Shown here: positions 36,943-48,499 of the stretch, piece by piece
Layout of the letters: every line of letters starts with the position of its first letter
Position numbering within the stretch: the stretch's first letter is position 1
Source: Palaemon carinicauda
Taxonomy: Eukaryota > Arthropoda > Malacostraca > Decapoda > Palaemonidae
Assembly: GCF_036898095.1 (NCBI RefSeq)
Contig: NC_090743.1
Location: 26,382,520-26,446,519 of the forward strand
Length of the DNA stretch: 64,000 nucleotides
Direction: 5' to 3'
Translations under genes and position numbers: made by a program
The notes under the pieces: model-generated
The model's database searches: none
What the model was told of the DNA's origin: nothing
What the model saw: only the letters and a program-made list of their open reading frames with translations

Positions 36943-37790
36943 CTTACCAATTGGCTGGACAAGTGAAAATATATAAGTTTTATTAGGTGAGTGTGTGCAC
37001 TCTCATCAGTGTTTCAAAGTGCTAACAATTAAGAATACACGACCGCTCAAAGGTGAGAATGTATGAGCTACAAGAATTAAGTGTATGGGAGTTAAGAGGT
37101 GAGCGAGTTCAATCCCAAACAGAGGGATGTGCTTCAGCCCAGTCAGGCAAAAGGGTGCTTAGGAACTCCAGATCAGATAAATGTGTACTCATAGGAGAGC
37201 ACGAGTGGCCGTCAGAATGTGCTGATAGCAGCATACAAATCTGTTGACAACAAGAGCAAATGCTTTCAGGCACATGCATCAAAATTAGGCCACATAATAG
37301 CGTGATCCAAAAATGTCATTCGAAGCGTGGATATGCTGTCAGCATTAATTGACGAAGCTGCGGCAGAGGTGAAGAAATAACCAAGTTCTCCTTCGGTAAA
37401 AATTTTTCAATCCTTGGTTATTTGTCGTCACTAGTCAAGACTTAAGAGGTAATAAACACCAGGAATGCTGTTATTAAAGATCAGATTTTGTATATTGGCA
37501 GGTGCATAGAAACTGTTAGTCAGCTACAATTATTAGGGAAACTGCAAAATCCTTAACATCTCGTGAATAAACTAGATGATAGTAAAAAACCAGTTAAGGG
37601 CACCAGAAGTATGTCTGTACTATCTAGCAGCTGCATAATTGATAACTCAGTGTGGAGAGGGGGAAGGGGGGGGTTGTGTGTGACTTCACCACCCGCCAGT
37701 AACTACTGACACTTATTATAAATCTTTACAGCAAAGTCCCAGCTAAGCTGAAAACACATACCTATTAAAGGAAGAGGGTTTGTAACCATG

Positions 37791-40422
37791 TAGGAACAAA
37801 CATTTTTATGGATGATGTTATGACTATAGTTCTTCATTTTCATTATTTTTACTTAGGGAATGAACTCTACAATTTTCCTAACTGTGGCAACAAGACCTCG
37901 CATTTAATTGGCAAATGCATAAACCTTAGTAAATACATCTGTACAGTTACAGTAAAAGTACAAAAACTGATACGTTAACTATTGAAAATTTAACACAACT
38001 TATCCAAACAGATAATTCAGACTAATATATCTTTTGGAAATTCAAAGCTAAAAAATTCTAAGGAAACTATTATATGCCACAGAAAAGCATACAGTGGTAG
38101 TATCCGGCAAAAGAACTTCAATTAATTACAAGGTTTGATATTTCAACAAAGTCTTGCAAACAAATTCCATGTCCATGTCATTCCAGCAGTAAATCCCTTC
38201 AACATCTAATCGTAATACTTAATGTCATCATTGTAATACAGTTTAGGCAGACCTAGCTCCCACTGATGTTATAATCCATCCCTTTTACTATCAAATATTT
38301 GTAAAGAATTCTGCTTGGAAATTGCTAAATTTAAAACAGCCTCTTAGCTGCATCAGTCAATAGAAAATATTGATAAATTTCACAAAGGTTCAGGGAACTC
38401 TTCACAACAGGCTTGGGTGGGTAGGTGGGTAAAAGAAGTACACGATAAAGTTGATATAATTCTGGTCAATTTTGAAATCTGAATAGATTTACTAATAAAA
38501 GATAGCACTGCAAAACCTAATCATAAAGGGCAAAACCTAATCATAAAGGGCAAAACCTAGTGATATAATTTCATGATGGCTATCTCAATTGACCCTCTTC
38601 TGTCTAGTTCTGAGCAAAAAGCAAAAATAAAATACATTACTTCCGTATTCTTTGAGGAATAACAGTTTCTACTTTCCCTAGTGGATAAAACTAATTAAAT
38701 AATTTTACACAGACCCTTGTCACTGCAATAAGAGTGAACATTCTAGCGCCTATCAATCTCCTATGATATTATCTAGGTTTCTATAATATTCTTTACTAAA
38801 AGAAGTAATTGCACATTACACAATTACGTTCAACTCCACACACCACTTATTACCCAAATGACAAAACTTGCACTTGACTGGTGTAAATACTATCAAAAAT
38901 AGCAGCATCCTTCTGTTCTTATTGCAGATTTTTTTCTATTTACTAAATAATTAGTATCCATTACTACAGGCTAAATTTCAGTAGAGAATTGCCTCATAAA
39001 TAGCTGTCAAACATCCATATTTACAAAGATGAACAATTCAACAAATTTAACATGTGAGATGTGGTAGTGCAAATTACAAATAAATTGTAAAGATTCATAA
39101 ACAATTATCTACATCTTCCTTTTCAAGAGAAGCTACTTTTCAAATTCATTAGTTAGTGAAACTGTACTATTCAGTCAGGGCTATTCGTAACGGAAATATC
39201 TGAAATTCAGAGAGAGTGAAAAATAAACCTGCTTCCGTAAGGTATGAGATCAGCGAGTAGTTGAATAAATGAGAAGTGGCGTCTAATCTGACAAAGTCAG
39301 TCCCATATTTAAGGGGAAAACTAAAATATTTCTGGTTTCATCCTGAAAAAATTGAAATAATTTTCTAGCCTCCTATAAATGACATTGTCCCTAAAATTGG
39401 GAATACATCAATAAGTGACCCCCTTTTCATCTAAATACTGAACTAGAAGAAATAAAAGTTTTACATCCTAAAAAACTATCAAATTATCCTACCTCACTAA
39501 AAATGACAAATTGACCCTAAAATTGTGATTACATCAAATAATCTCCATTTTAATTAACTTCCGAGACAGAAAAAATATCCATCTAGTGAAATCCTGAACT
39601 CATAAAAATGACTAACAACTTGGTGACCAAGATATTAAGTTAACAAAAAAAAATCTGTGCAGAGGGTGAGCTACCTGTAGAAAAACACTAATGTATGATT
39701 TCTGTTAGATGCTCCAGCATGATTCCTGACGTGCCAAGACAACATACAATTAATTAGACTGATAGCAACAAGACATAGCATATTATCATTACAGTTTCTT
39801 TGTTAGTGCCACACAAGTTAACATCCGATTTTAATCAAAATATTACTGTCACACAATATTTCTGCATGAACAAGCATGCACCTTAAGCTTCCAAGTTTTT
39901 CTAATATCTTTTAACCAGAGTTCTTTATATATGGTTAACACTCCTTTGTCTTGATAGGTTAAAGCAAGCAGTAGTAAAGCAGCACAAAAATATATATACA
40001 CTAGATTCAAGTGTCCACAACAGTCATTTGAATAAAAAGTAAAAGACAAGTAAAAGATTTCTGGAAAGTTGACATGTTAACATAAAGTATATAGCTACAA
40101 CAAAATCTAAAATGTTCAAATTGTACTTTAGTTTGGCATATGGAAGAGCATTATACTATATAATTAAAAAAATAATTAGAATATAACTGACAAGTTCAGA
40201 GTACGTTTCAGTTAAAAAAAATATAAAAAAAATTCCTGGATCCAGTACCCTTATTTTTCTGGAGAAATCTGAACAGGCTACTAGCCACTTATGTGGTCTG
40301 TTGTAAAAGACAAGGTGCATAATAGCCAAGTTATTCCTTGGGTGGCAACTGCCGTTAGGCTGGGGTAGAGAGACGGTGAGAAGGATACGTACTGGAGCTG
40401 GAGAATGGAGATCGTAACCCAC
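37791..40422. other. Intron sequence with two small tandem repeats
   Basis: AT-rich. 38512-38558 is three copies of a 19-20 bp unit (GGCAAAACCTAATCATAAA). 39345-39440 and 39468-39560 are imperfect tandem copies of about 120 bp (AAATGACATTGTCCCTAAAA against AAATGACAAATTGACCCTAA), with a weak third near 39600. No coding family. Confidence 0.6.
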
Positions 40423-40561
40423 CAGGAGCATCGACAACTGGTCGGATGAGAGTTAAATCTGTCGTCAGCAAACCAAAAAACGGATGGTGGGGACCAGGCT
40501 CGCCACTCTCGCCAGTCTCTTCCACAGTGAAGTATGTGTCCACCTCTTTCATCAACATTCT
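40423..40561 (-). CDS. ASH2L: Ash2/ASH2L exon: end of winged-helix region
   Basis: 139 bp exon, phase 0 in and phase 1 out (acceptor TAGTTGCAG, donor GTGGGT). It encodes RMLMKEVDTYFTVEETGESG, EPGPHHPFFGLLTTDLTLIR and PVVDAP. Human has the corresponding [20 protein letters not shown], then [20 protein letters not shown]. The donor was chosen because only this one gives the phase needed by the exon at 28114 and an Asp at the join; a later GTATCC would break phase. Confidence 0.9.
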
Positions 40562-41550
40562 CTGCAACTAAACATGAGTAGGTTTAGACCAGGATCATCT
40601 ATGTATAAATAAAAGGAATTTGTGGGGGGGGGGGGAAGAAACATGTGCTTGCATACTACTTATTTTAGGCTTTGAACACATGCATGTTTTTCCTTTTGCC
40701 CAAGATCTTTATCTTTAGCCTTTATTTCTGCATTTCTTCATTGATAGGTTACGTACATGCTAAGCAACAGTAAGTTTGGAAATCATGCACATTTTACTGT
40801 ACTCTACTGTATCTTAACAATACAGTATTATTAATAAAATGGATAATAAAAAACAAACCAAATCAAAAGTCAAGTGAAAGGACCATACAAAAATGACAGA
40901 AGTAGCTAAAAAAAGGTAAAAAAAATTAATAGAAGAAATACTGAAAATAGGAAGTACAGAATTCTTAAGAAGCACTACAAAAAAACAAGACTAAATCATT
41001 ATTAAGAAGTAGTTTATTTAGACCAGTAAGGCTTATTTCCATGCTATTTAAAGAAATATCTTAAAAAGAATTTTTCCTAAATGAATGGGGCAAACACTAA
41101 GAATATTTATAATCTTTGACAGCTAGACAGGGAAAAACAAAGGAATGGATGAAATATAAGACAGTAAGCAATATTGCTCTTGGTTGAATCAACATTTCAA
41201 TTGTATCCTATGCCATGGCCAATCTATTGATATTTTGTTCAACAACCTTCACAATTAATCTCTGTTCAAGTCCCTTTGAGCTGGTCTGAATTTTTCTTAT
41301 ATTTGTGTACATACCTATTTACACATCTGCATGTGAATTTACTATACTATAATATAATTCTTATCTTAATGGGTTAAAGCTTCTTAATATTGTAATCAAG
41401 TCAAATTCAAAATATTGTGAAAACAAAAAAAAAAAATGTAGGGAATTTGCTTCTAGGATTTTTCCCGTGCTTGTTGAAAATAGGATAAAACTGAAGAGGG
41501 GCTGCACATGTCGTATTGAAGAAACATGAAGTTTTCATGATAAAACAAAG
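40562..41550. other. Intron sequence, nothing recognised
   Basis: AT-rich flank between the Ash2 exon and DIRS copy 2. A G-run at 40624-40635 is the only oddity. Confidence 0.45.
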
Positions 41551-41978
41551 TTTTATGAATACTTACCTGGCAGTTTTATATATATATATATAGCTATAGC
41601 CTCTGTCGGTCCAGCAGATTTTTCAAAACTCGCGGCAACCGCCGAGTGGTAGTTGTTCGGTTAGGTGGTTAACAAAACATTCCCGTTTTCTGTTCCTCAG
41701 ATCATCTCTTGCCCGACCTGTCTCCTGAGAGGAGGTGGGTGGGACTTTAAATATATACAGCAGGGTCCCGAATTATGCGAGAATTTGGTCGATTAATGAC
41801 CTCGTATAAATGGAAAATCGCTTATTTCGAAACACACAACTAACAGAAATAATTCCATTGCGGCCATCGCAACCAACAATTTGCCTATTCAAATGTGTTT
41901 ACTACCCATTTCCAATACTGTATTTCTTTATAATATCAAATTGTTCTTGTAAATAAATCAAACATTTAATATACTTAA

Positions 41979-42281
41979 CCCTTTTACCCCCGGGGTATTT
42001 GGAAATTTCCAACCCTTAACCCCCAAGGGGTTATTTTTTTCCCAGCACATTTTGCAGTATATTTTTTTTAAATTGCTCTAACAGCCTTGATTTTTGTCAT
42101 AGAGAGGTCAGGTTGGTCTCATTCTCTTGGAAAATGCCTGAATTTTCTCAAAAAATTATAAAAAAAATATGAAAAACAAATTTTTATAGTATTTTTTTTG
42201 CAAGGACGTACCAGTACGTCCATGGGGGTAAAGGGATGGCTTTTGTGAAACGTACCAGTACGTCCTTTGGGGGTAAAAGGG
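41979..42281. mobile_element. TTAA-site MITE, copy 2 (303 bp, inverted relative to copy 1)
   Basis: Reverse-complement match to 30425-30726 over its whole length, with ends CCCTTTTACCCCC and GGGGGTAAAAGGG. TTAA is kept on the left (41975-41978) but not on the right. A 28 bp stretch, GTAAATAAATCAAACATTTA..., is duplicated on either side (41950 and 42286), much longer than a TTAA duplication. Confidence 0.88.
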
Positions 42282-43220
42282 AAATGTAAATAAATCAAAC
42301 ATTTAATATACTTTAAAGTTCTAATAACTTGAAAAATGGTTAAAATTACAACCAGGATAGGTGTAAACACCATATATTTCCCGTTATAACACGACCCAAA
42401 ATACAGACAAATTTTAATGTTTGTCATATCTATTGTATAAGACAACTGGTGGATAGCAAAACCATCACTCTATAGACTAGCTTTTGTTGAATGATTGAAA
42501 ATCTAGAATTAACAAAATAAAAGGCGATTTTACATCATGCGTTTCCTAAACACGCCAAAAAGCACAATAAAAAACAACCAATGTTTTGTTTCCGTTTATC
42601 TCTGATCATAACGAAGAAACAGATGCACTTACTCATCTGTTAGTTTTTGCATCGACAGCAGTCTTATCAGTATTGATTATATGTTGAATTTGTTATTACC
42701 AATGTTCTAATTATTTTTTATTAGAACTTTCAAATAAATGAAATGAATGCCATTTATGAAATGTTTTTCTTTATGATGCCGCCTGAAACGGAAACCTTCC
42801 ATTTGTTTACGCTCCATCTTCGATCATAATAAACAAACGAATGCATTAAACACACATGATCTAAGTCATAACTAATGATATTACAAACATTTAGTAAACA
42901 TTATGTTATTACAAATATTTTACTTACCGTATCCATATAAATTCCTAAATTCGTAGCAAAGCTGGAAATTTTTTTTTCCTTATGCGTTTAATCCACAATA
43001 GCAAACTGCCGCTAATGACAGAGTGATAACTTACGATAATTCTAAACTGTTACGAAAGATAATTGTCCTTTCCATATCCAAAATACTTTTCCTAACTTCA
43101 GTTATAAGTCAACTTGTACCCACCTCAATTATGGATCCATATGCAAAAAAGGTAAAAGAAGAAAGTACTAGGTCTATTTTTAAAGTCCCCGAACAATTAG
43201 GTTACCGCTATAACGTTCGA

Positions 43221-43221
<1 letters not shown>

Positions 43222-43308
<87 letters not shown>

Positions 43309-43756
43309 TTTTAAAGTACTAAACAATAAATATGATAGGTTATAACACATTGGTGTTTATGTAATATTAACTGTATAGATGGTTTGAATAAGTTAAGAAA
43401 TGGCGTAAACAATTCTTTGTTATTGTATTCGCGCGGAAGCTAGACATCAGCTGATGTGATCACAGCCAAAAGTAAAACAAAAATAAGTTAGCAATACTCG
43501 AATTTTAAAACACCCGAAATTTAACAACATAAGTACATGTTTTATTATAGAGCAATTGACATTTAAAGAGTAAAAATTTTCTGGAATAGAATGGTGTTTC
43601 CTAAAAAATAGTGGTTTGCGGACGAAATCGGTTACCGTATTTTAAGCTATGATTGAAATGGATGTATACACGGTATAATTTTTTCGTTTTGTATTTAATT
43701 GACACTTCAAGAAAACCGATTTTGGTTTCTTCATCTATTTGTAAGTATTGTATAAC

Positions 43757-43842
<86 letters not shown>

Positions 43843-43979
43843 CAGCTGTTGTACTTGAATGCCGTGTTTTTGTTTCGTGTACCCCCTGAAACGAGGAATT
43901 GATCGCCACAACTAACAATATTCATGTTAATTTCATTCTTAAACTCAAGTTGCTATATGTGAACTATGGTTTTATTTCT

Positions 43980-44050
<71 letters not shown>

Positions 44051-44061
44051 ATTTCTGCCAT

Positions 44062-44113
<52 letters not shown>
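43222..44113. repeat. Cluster of GA and CT microsatellites in Tigger-like element 2
   Basis: Three GA runs of about 60 to 85 bp (43222-43305, 43759-43840, 43985-44044) and one CT run (44067-44113). The last two face each other across about 22 bp and could form a hairpin. Open frames of repeated RERER and SLSLS through them are artefacts. Confidence 0.95.
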
Positions 44114-44731
44114 GATTTTATTTTACCGTCTACTCTACAAAACCAATATCAAATGTATACATGTACTGTTTAAAATATGACAAAATATTGACGACTCGTT
44201 ACCGAAGTTTAGGCTATTCACTGCCGATAAACGAACCCAGTCTACTCGTGAAAACCTTGAACGCCCAGAGGGAAAAATAAGGCTGTTAAATATACTGTAC
44301 TAAACAAAAATAATGCTTTAATATACCATCATTAACACTACCATTACAATTATCGTAAGGTTGGAGAAAGATAAAGATTGCCGAGAACGTAACCACATTT
44401 CTGTTTACATTTTGTCAGCTGGACTCGCATAGTTAACAGTTGATTTCATTGTTGATTTGGAATTTTATCCTTAAATAGGCTATTCATTATGAAATTATGT
44501 TAATGAAATGTAATGTTAATATTGTTTTGTAACATTTATTATAAATCACCGTATTTAGGGCTACCAATATACTTAAAAAGACAATAGATTTGATACATTT
44601 TGTAGTGCTTGACTCGCGAACTTTGAACAGCCTCGCAGATACAGAAAATTTATTTTTGAAAAATAGCGATCGCGGAAAAGGGGAATCGTGTAATTCGAAC
44701 ACGCTTAATTCGGGACCCTACTGTATATATA

Positions 44732-44784
44732 ACTGCCAGGTAAGTATTAACTTAATTTTTACGAATAGAACTTAACTGGCAGTT
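44732..44784. repeat. DIRS copy 2 internal complementary region
   Basis: ACTGCCAGGTAAGTATT is the inverse of the left terminus (AATACTTACCTGGCAGT) and TTTTTACGAATAGAACTTAA is the inverse of the right terminus (AAGTTCTATTCGTAAAA at 50625-50641). So the region is the two element ends fused in inverse, as expected for DIRS1-like elements. Confidence 0.85.
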
Positions 44785-45177
44785 ACATATAAATAGCTGA
44801 TTCACACATTTGAAGGTGGGTGAAAGACAGCCAACATCGTTGGGAAACAACTATAAGTCGTAGGTAATCACCTTGATTCCTTACCTGCTAAGGTAGCTGA
44901 CTTCAAAGGCTCCTGCCTCGAGTCGCTTTCCCTTAGGAGTGCCAGCCAGGTGGAGACCTGTTACGCTGAAACAACTCAATCAAGTCTGTCAAACGGGGCG
45001 AGACCAACAATGTGACAAGACTTCTGCACTATCTGCAACCTTAATCAACCTAACCACCTAACCTTGCAGACTAGATATCTTACTTATCTAGCTAGACTGA
45101 GGGTGCTGTTCCCACAAATCAGTACCCTCAGACAACCATAAAAAAACAAACCCAATTACAGGCATACCTTACAATAG

Positions 45178-46300
45178 TTAAGGTTGAGGGGAGGTAGTAA
45201 CTCGTTTACCCAATACAGAAGCAGTAGCTACGTATGGGCCCAAAGTGTAACACTTTTCATAGTCAACTCTTACCTCTCTGAGGTAATGAGAAGCGAACAC
45301 AGAGTTGCTTCTCCAAAATGTTGCGTCCATTATTTGCTTAACTGACATGTTCTTCCGATATGTCAGTGATGTTGCGATGACTCTCACCTCGTGAGCCTTT
45401 ACTTTTAACAGACCGAATTTCTCCTCCTTGCATAAGAGGTGAGCTTCTCTTATCGTCTCCCTCAAGAAGAATGATAACGCATTCTTCGAGAGGGGCTTTT
45501 GTGAATTCTTTACCAAACACCATAAAGAACTGGATGCACCTCTTAAATTCTTTGTCCGCGATAAATATTCCCTGAGGGCTATAACTGGGCAGAGGAGTCT
45601 CCCCTCCTCTTGGCCCACTAAATTTGTGAGGTTAGGAACCTTAAACGTCCCCGGCCAGGGTTTGGATGGGTTCTCATTCTTAGCGAGGAAGTCGAGCCTT
45701 AACGCACATACTGCTCCATCCTGGTTGAAGCCCACCTGCTTCTCTATTGCATGAATCTCGCTGATGACAAGAGCCATCAGGAACAGAGTTTTCTTAGTTA
45801 CGTCTCTAAGGATCGCTTGCGAGATGGGCTCGAACTTCCTGCTGCATAAGAACTTCAAAACCACATCCAAATTCCAAGCCAGAGGTCTCACTTGAGTCTG
45901 TTTAGTCGTTTCAAACGACTTTAAGAGATCCTTAGAGTCTCTATCTTGCATCAAATCTAAGCCTCTGTGCCTAAAGACAGCCAAAAGCATACTTCTGTAT
46001 CCTTTTATGGTGGATACGGCCAGCTTAAAGTCTTGCCTGAGGAACAATAGAAAATCAGCTATCTGGCTCACAGAGGTACTGGTTGAAGACACTTTGCGTT
46101 GTTTACACCATGATCTAAAGGTCTCCCACTTTGATTGGTAGACTCTCAGTAAAGAGACCTTCCTCGCTCTGGCGATTGCTCTTGCAGCTTGTGTAGAAAA
46201 GCCTCTCGCTTTGACAAGCTTCTCGATAGTCTGAAGGCAGTCAGTTGTAGAGCGAGGGGGTTTTGATGATACCTCTCGAAATGGGGCTGTTTGAGAAGCT
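45178..46300 (-). pseudogene. DIRS copy 2 tyrosine recombinase, catalytic Arg deleted
   Basis: The open frame extends from 47079, but only the last ~370 residues (from about 46300) are recombinase; the rest reads out of frame over RNase H and methyltransferase. Core-binding region: LLRVYQSKWETFRSWCKQ and STIKGYRSMLLAVFRHRGLD. Catalytic region: KAHEVRVIATS (HxxR) and RSNSVFASHYLREV (Tyr) are intact. LFLMALVISEIHA lacks the codons present in copy 3 (LVCLASAKRVSEIHA): a net 12 bp in-frame loss removes the first catalytic Arg. Frame otherwise open, so probably inactive rather than shredded. Confidence 0.85.
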
Positions 46301-46676
46301 TTGGACTTGGAGGAAGGCTTCTCGGAAAGTCCATTAACATCTCCACCACCTCTGTGAACCACTCTCTTGCTGGACAGAATGGAGCTATCAAGATCATTCT
46401 CCCTGCCTCGAGGAGAGTGAATTTCTTGATGACTAGGTTGATAATCTTGAACGGGGGGAACGCATAAATGTCTATCCCTGTCCAGTACATCAAGAAGGCG
46501 TCTACCGCTATTGCTTCCTTGTCCGGGACTAGGGAGCTGTAGTTGGGGATTCTCTTGTTCTGGTTGGAGGCAAAGAGGTCTATTGAAGGCCTCCCCCATA
46601 ACTTCCACAGCCTCTGGCAAACCTGATGGTTGAGGGTCCATTCTGTGGGCAGAACTTGCCCTTTCCTGGTGAGCAT
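46146..46676 (-). pseudogene. DIRS copy 2 methyltransferase-like domain
   Basis: LTRKGQVLPTEWTLNHQVCQ (end of RNase H region), then RPSIDLFASNQNKRIPNYSS, DIYAFPPFKIINLVIKKF and CPAREWF. Same domain as in copies 1 and 3. The frame is open to 46146 and overlaps the start of the recombinase in another frame, the overlap usual in DIRS elements. Marked pseudogene because the element lacks the RT palm. Confidence 0.75.
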
Positions 46677-46689
46677 GTCTGCTCTTACA

Positions 46690-47435
46690 TTCTTCTGTCA
46701 CTGCACGAATCTCGTTCAAAGCTCCACGCCATTCTCCTTCGCCCACAGAAGGAGCTCTCATGCTGTTTCGTACAGGGACAGAGAATGAGTCCCTTCTTGC
46801 TTCTTGATGTAAGCCAGGGCCGTGGTGTTGTCCAAATTGACTTCTACTACTCTCCCCGAGACAGAGTCTTTGAAGGCTTTCGATCCTAACAGAATGACCA
46901 TCAACTTTTTCTTGTTGATGTGCCATTCGTTCTGTTCCACTTCCCAAGAACCTGAGACCTCCCTGCTCCCCAGTGTTTCTCCCCATCCTGACTCCGAAGC
47001 GTCTGAGAACACCACTAGGTCTGGGTTCTTCCTGAACAGGGAGATTCCTTCCCCTAAAATCCACGGATCCAACCACCAACTCAGATGTCTCTTGATCTCA
47101 GCTGGAATGGGGAAGGAAAAGGAGTCCTCCTGATTCTTCCTGTCCCATACTCTTAAAAGGAAGTGTTGTAGAGGTCTGAGATGCAACCTTCCCAGGGAGA
47201 CAAACTGCTCGAGCGAGGAGAGGGTGCCCAGCAAACTCATCCAATCCCTCGCCGAGCACTTCTGCCTCCCCAGGAATTCCTGCACCTTCTCGAGGCACCT
47301 GTTTTGCCTTTCTTGGGAGGGAGAAGCCCGAAAACGAGCTGAGTCCAGAACTACCCCCAAAATAAAGAATCGTCTGACTCGTTTCGTCTGGGACTTCTCC
47401 TTGTTGATGATGAGACCCAGTTCCTGGGTTATCAT
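46690..47435 (-). pseudogene. DIRS copy 2 RT thumb and RNase H (palm missing)
   Basis: The frame starts at ITQELGLIINKEKSQTKRVR, equivalent to the segment just after the YLDD in copy 1, then thumb (ARDWMSLLGTLSSLEQFVSL) and RNase H with VVFSDASESGWG (Asp kept), HINKKKLMVIL (Glu of the KELLAV motif changed to Lys) and VNLDNTTALAYIKK (Asp kept). The ~250 bp between here and gag cannot hold fingers and palm, so most of RT has been deleted. Confidence 0.8.
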
Positions 47436-48147
47436 AAATGTCTTGTGTAAGTCCTTCTGTTTGCTCTACTGCCCGTCTCCTGCCTTCTTCCTCTGAATTC
47501 CGTCCTAGTTGGGGCTCTACACCGAAAGGGCTGCTGAACTTTCTTCTCCTCCTTCTTCAAAGATGACTGATTTCCCGGTAGAGCCTTCCTTGCGGAGCAC
47601 GTCAGAGGAAGTCTTGCGTAGCCTTTTGTGTCAGCGAAAGGGTAATGTCCCTGACTAGGGACTCGGGAAAAAGATGTTCCTAGAGAGGGGCGTATAGGAG
47701 CTCTGCCATCAGTGTGACTGTAACCGCTTTGGTCGTGAAGGAGCATAATAGAGCCCTCTTCTTCAGAACTCCCGCAGAAATCAGTGAAGCCAACTCGTTT
47801 GCCCCATCTCTTAGAGCCTTATCCATACAGGCCATAATACTGGTTAGGTCTTCTGTCCCTGTGGCCTGTATGTGTACTGCTTTCCTGGCCAGTGTTCCAA
47901 GTGCCCAGTCTAAGAAGCTGAACACTTCGAAGGATCTGAAGATCCCTTTGATGAGGTGGTCTAGCTCTGACATAGACCACATCACCTTAGCAGAATTAAG
48001 GGCATGTCTCCTAGACGAATCTACTATGCCGGAGAAGTCCCCCTGGGAGGAGGCAGGTACTCCCAGACCAAGAGCTTCTCCAGTCTCATGCCACATGCCT
48101 GCCTTAGAGGCAAGTCTAGCAGGTGGAAACGAGAAGGTGGTCTTCAC
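47436..48147 (-). pseudogene. DIRS copy 2 gag C-terminal region
   Basis: 48147-47680 has WHETGEALGLGVPASSQGDF, IVDSSRRHALNSAKVMW and SMSELDHLIKGIFRSFEVFS. It is homologous to 57886-57692 in copy 3 (GVHASAQIDFSILVDSPWRL), which supports a conserved gag domain. 47746-47432 continues in another frame with a basic, Arg/Gln-rich tail. Confidence 0.65.
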
Positions 48148-48499
48148 TGCTTGTCTACGTTCTTTCCAGAGCCTTCTTTGCCGAAATCAACAGTTTCATC
48201 TTGATGAAAGCTGACTGCTTCTTTGACTTCTTCCCGATGAACTGTAACTGAGGAGAACGAGGAGCAGCAGGTTTAAACTCCTCTTCATACAGCTCAAGGA
48301 GGGAGCGTGAGAGGACCTTTAGTCAGCAGCTGCATTAGCAGGTTTATCTTCGTCCTCCAAAATATCCTCTAAGTCCTGGATTCCTTCCAACTCTGTTTCC
48401 CTTTGAGCTGAAGGAACTAAGTCAGAGGTTTCTTTAACATCCAAATTAATTTCAGTCCAGCGTGCATAAGTATCACTCCCTTCTAGCTGTTCACCTGCG

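Larger units (their letters stand above)
35890..37790 (-). mobile_element. Decayed short DIRS-like element, copy 4
   Basis: The left end (about 35900-36010: TTTTCAGC...AGGTGTCAGTAGTTACTGGA) is inverted against the right end (about 37640-37765: CCAGTAACTACTGACACTTA...GCTGAAAA). Between them is a minus-strand DIRS reverse transcriptase remnant. About 1.9 kb long, so internally deleted. Outer boundaries are approximate and no clear internal complementary region was found. Confidence 0.6.
41758..44723. mobile_element. Non-autonomous Tigger/pogo-like DNA transposon 2 (2966 bp)
   Basis: Termini CAGCAGGGTCCCGAATTATG and its inverse (CTTAATTCGGGACCCTACTG), with TA at 41756-41757 and 44724-44725. DIRS copy 3 shows the uninterrupted arrangement at the matching place (GGGAGGGTCCTTTAATTTAT, then its internal region at 54462), which confirms the insertion. 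The interior has GA tracts at 43222-43305, 43759-43840 and 43985-44044, a CT tract at 44067-44113 and the MITE at 41979. No transposase seen. Confidence 0.88.

Noticed and set aside
43023..44280. Open frames with Arg-Glu or Ser-Leu runs (also at 6222-6491 and 25073-25633)
   Set aside because: Translations of GA/TC microsatellites with no conserved flanking sequence.
46300..47079. First ~260 codons of the 633-codon frame in DIRS copy 2
   Set aside because: This part is open only by chance; the conserved RNase H and methyltransferase-like sequences are in other frames over the same bases.
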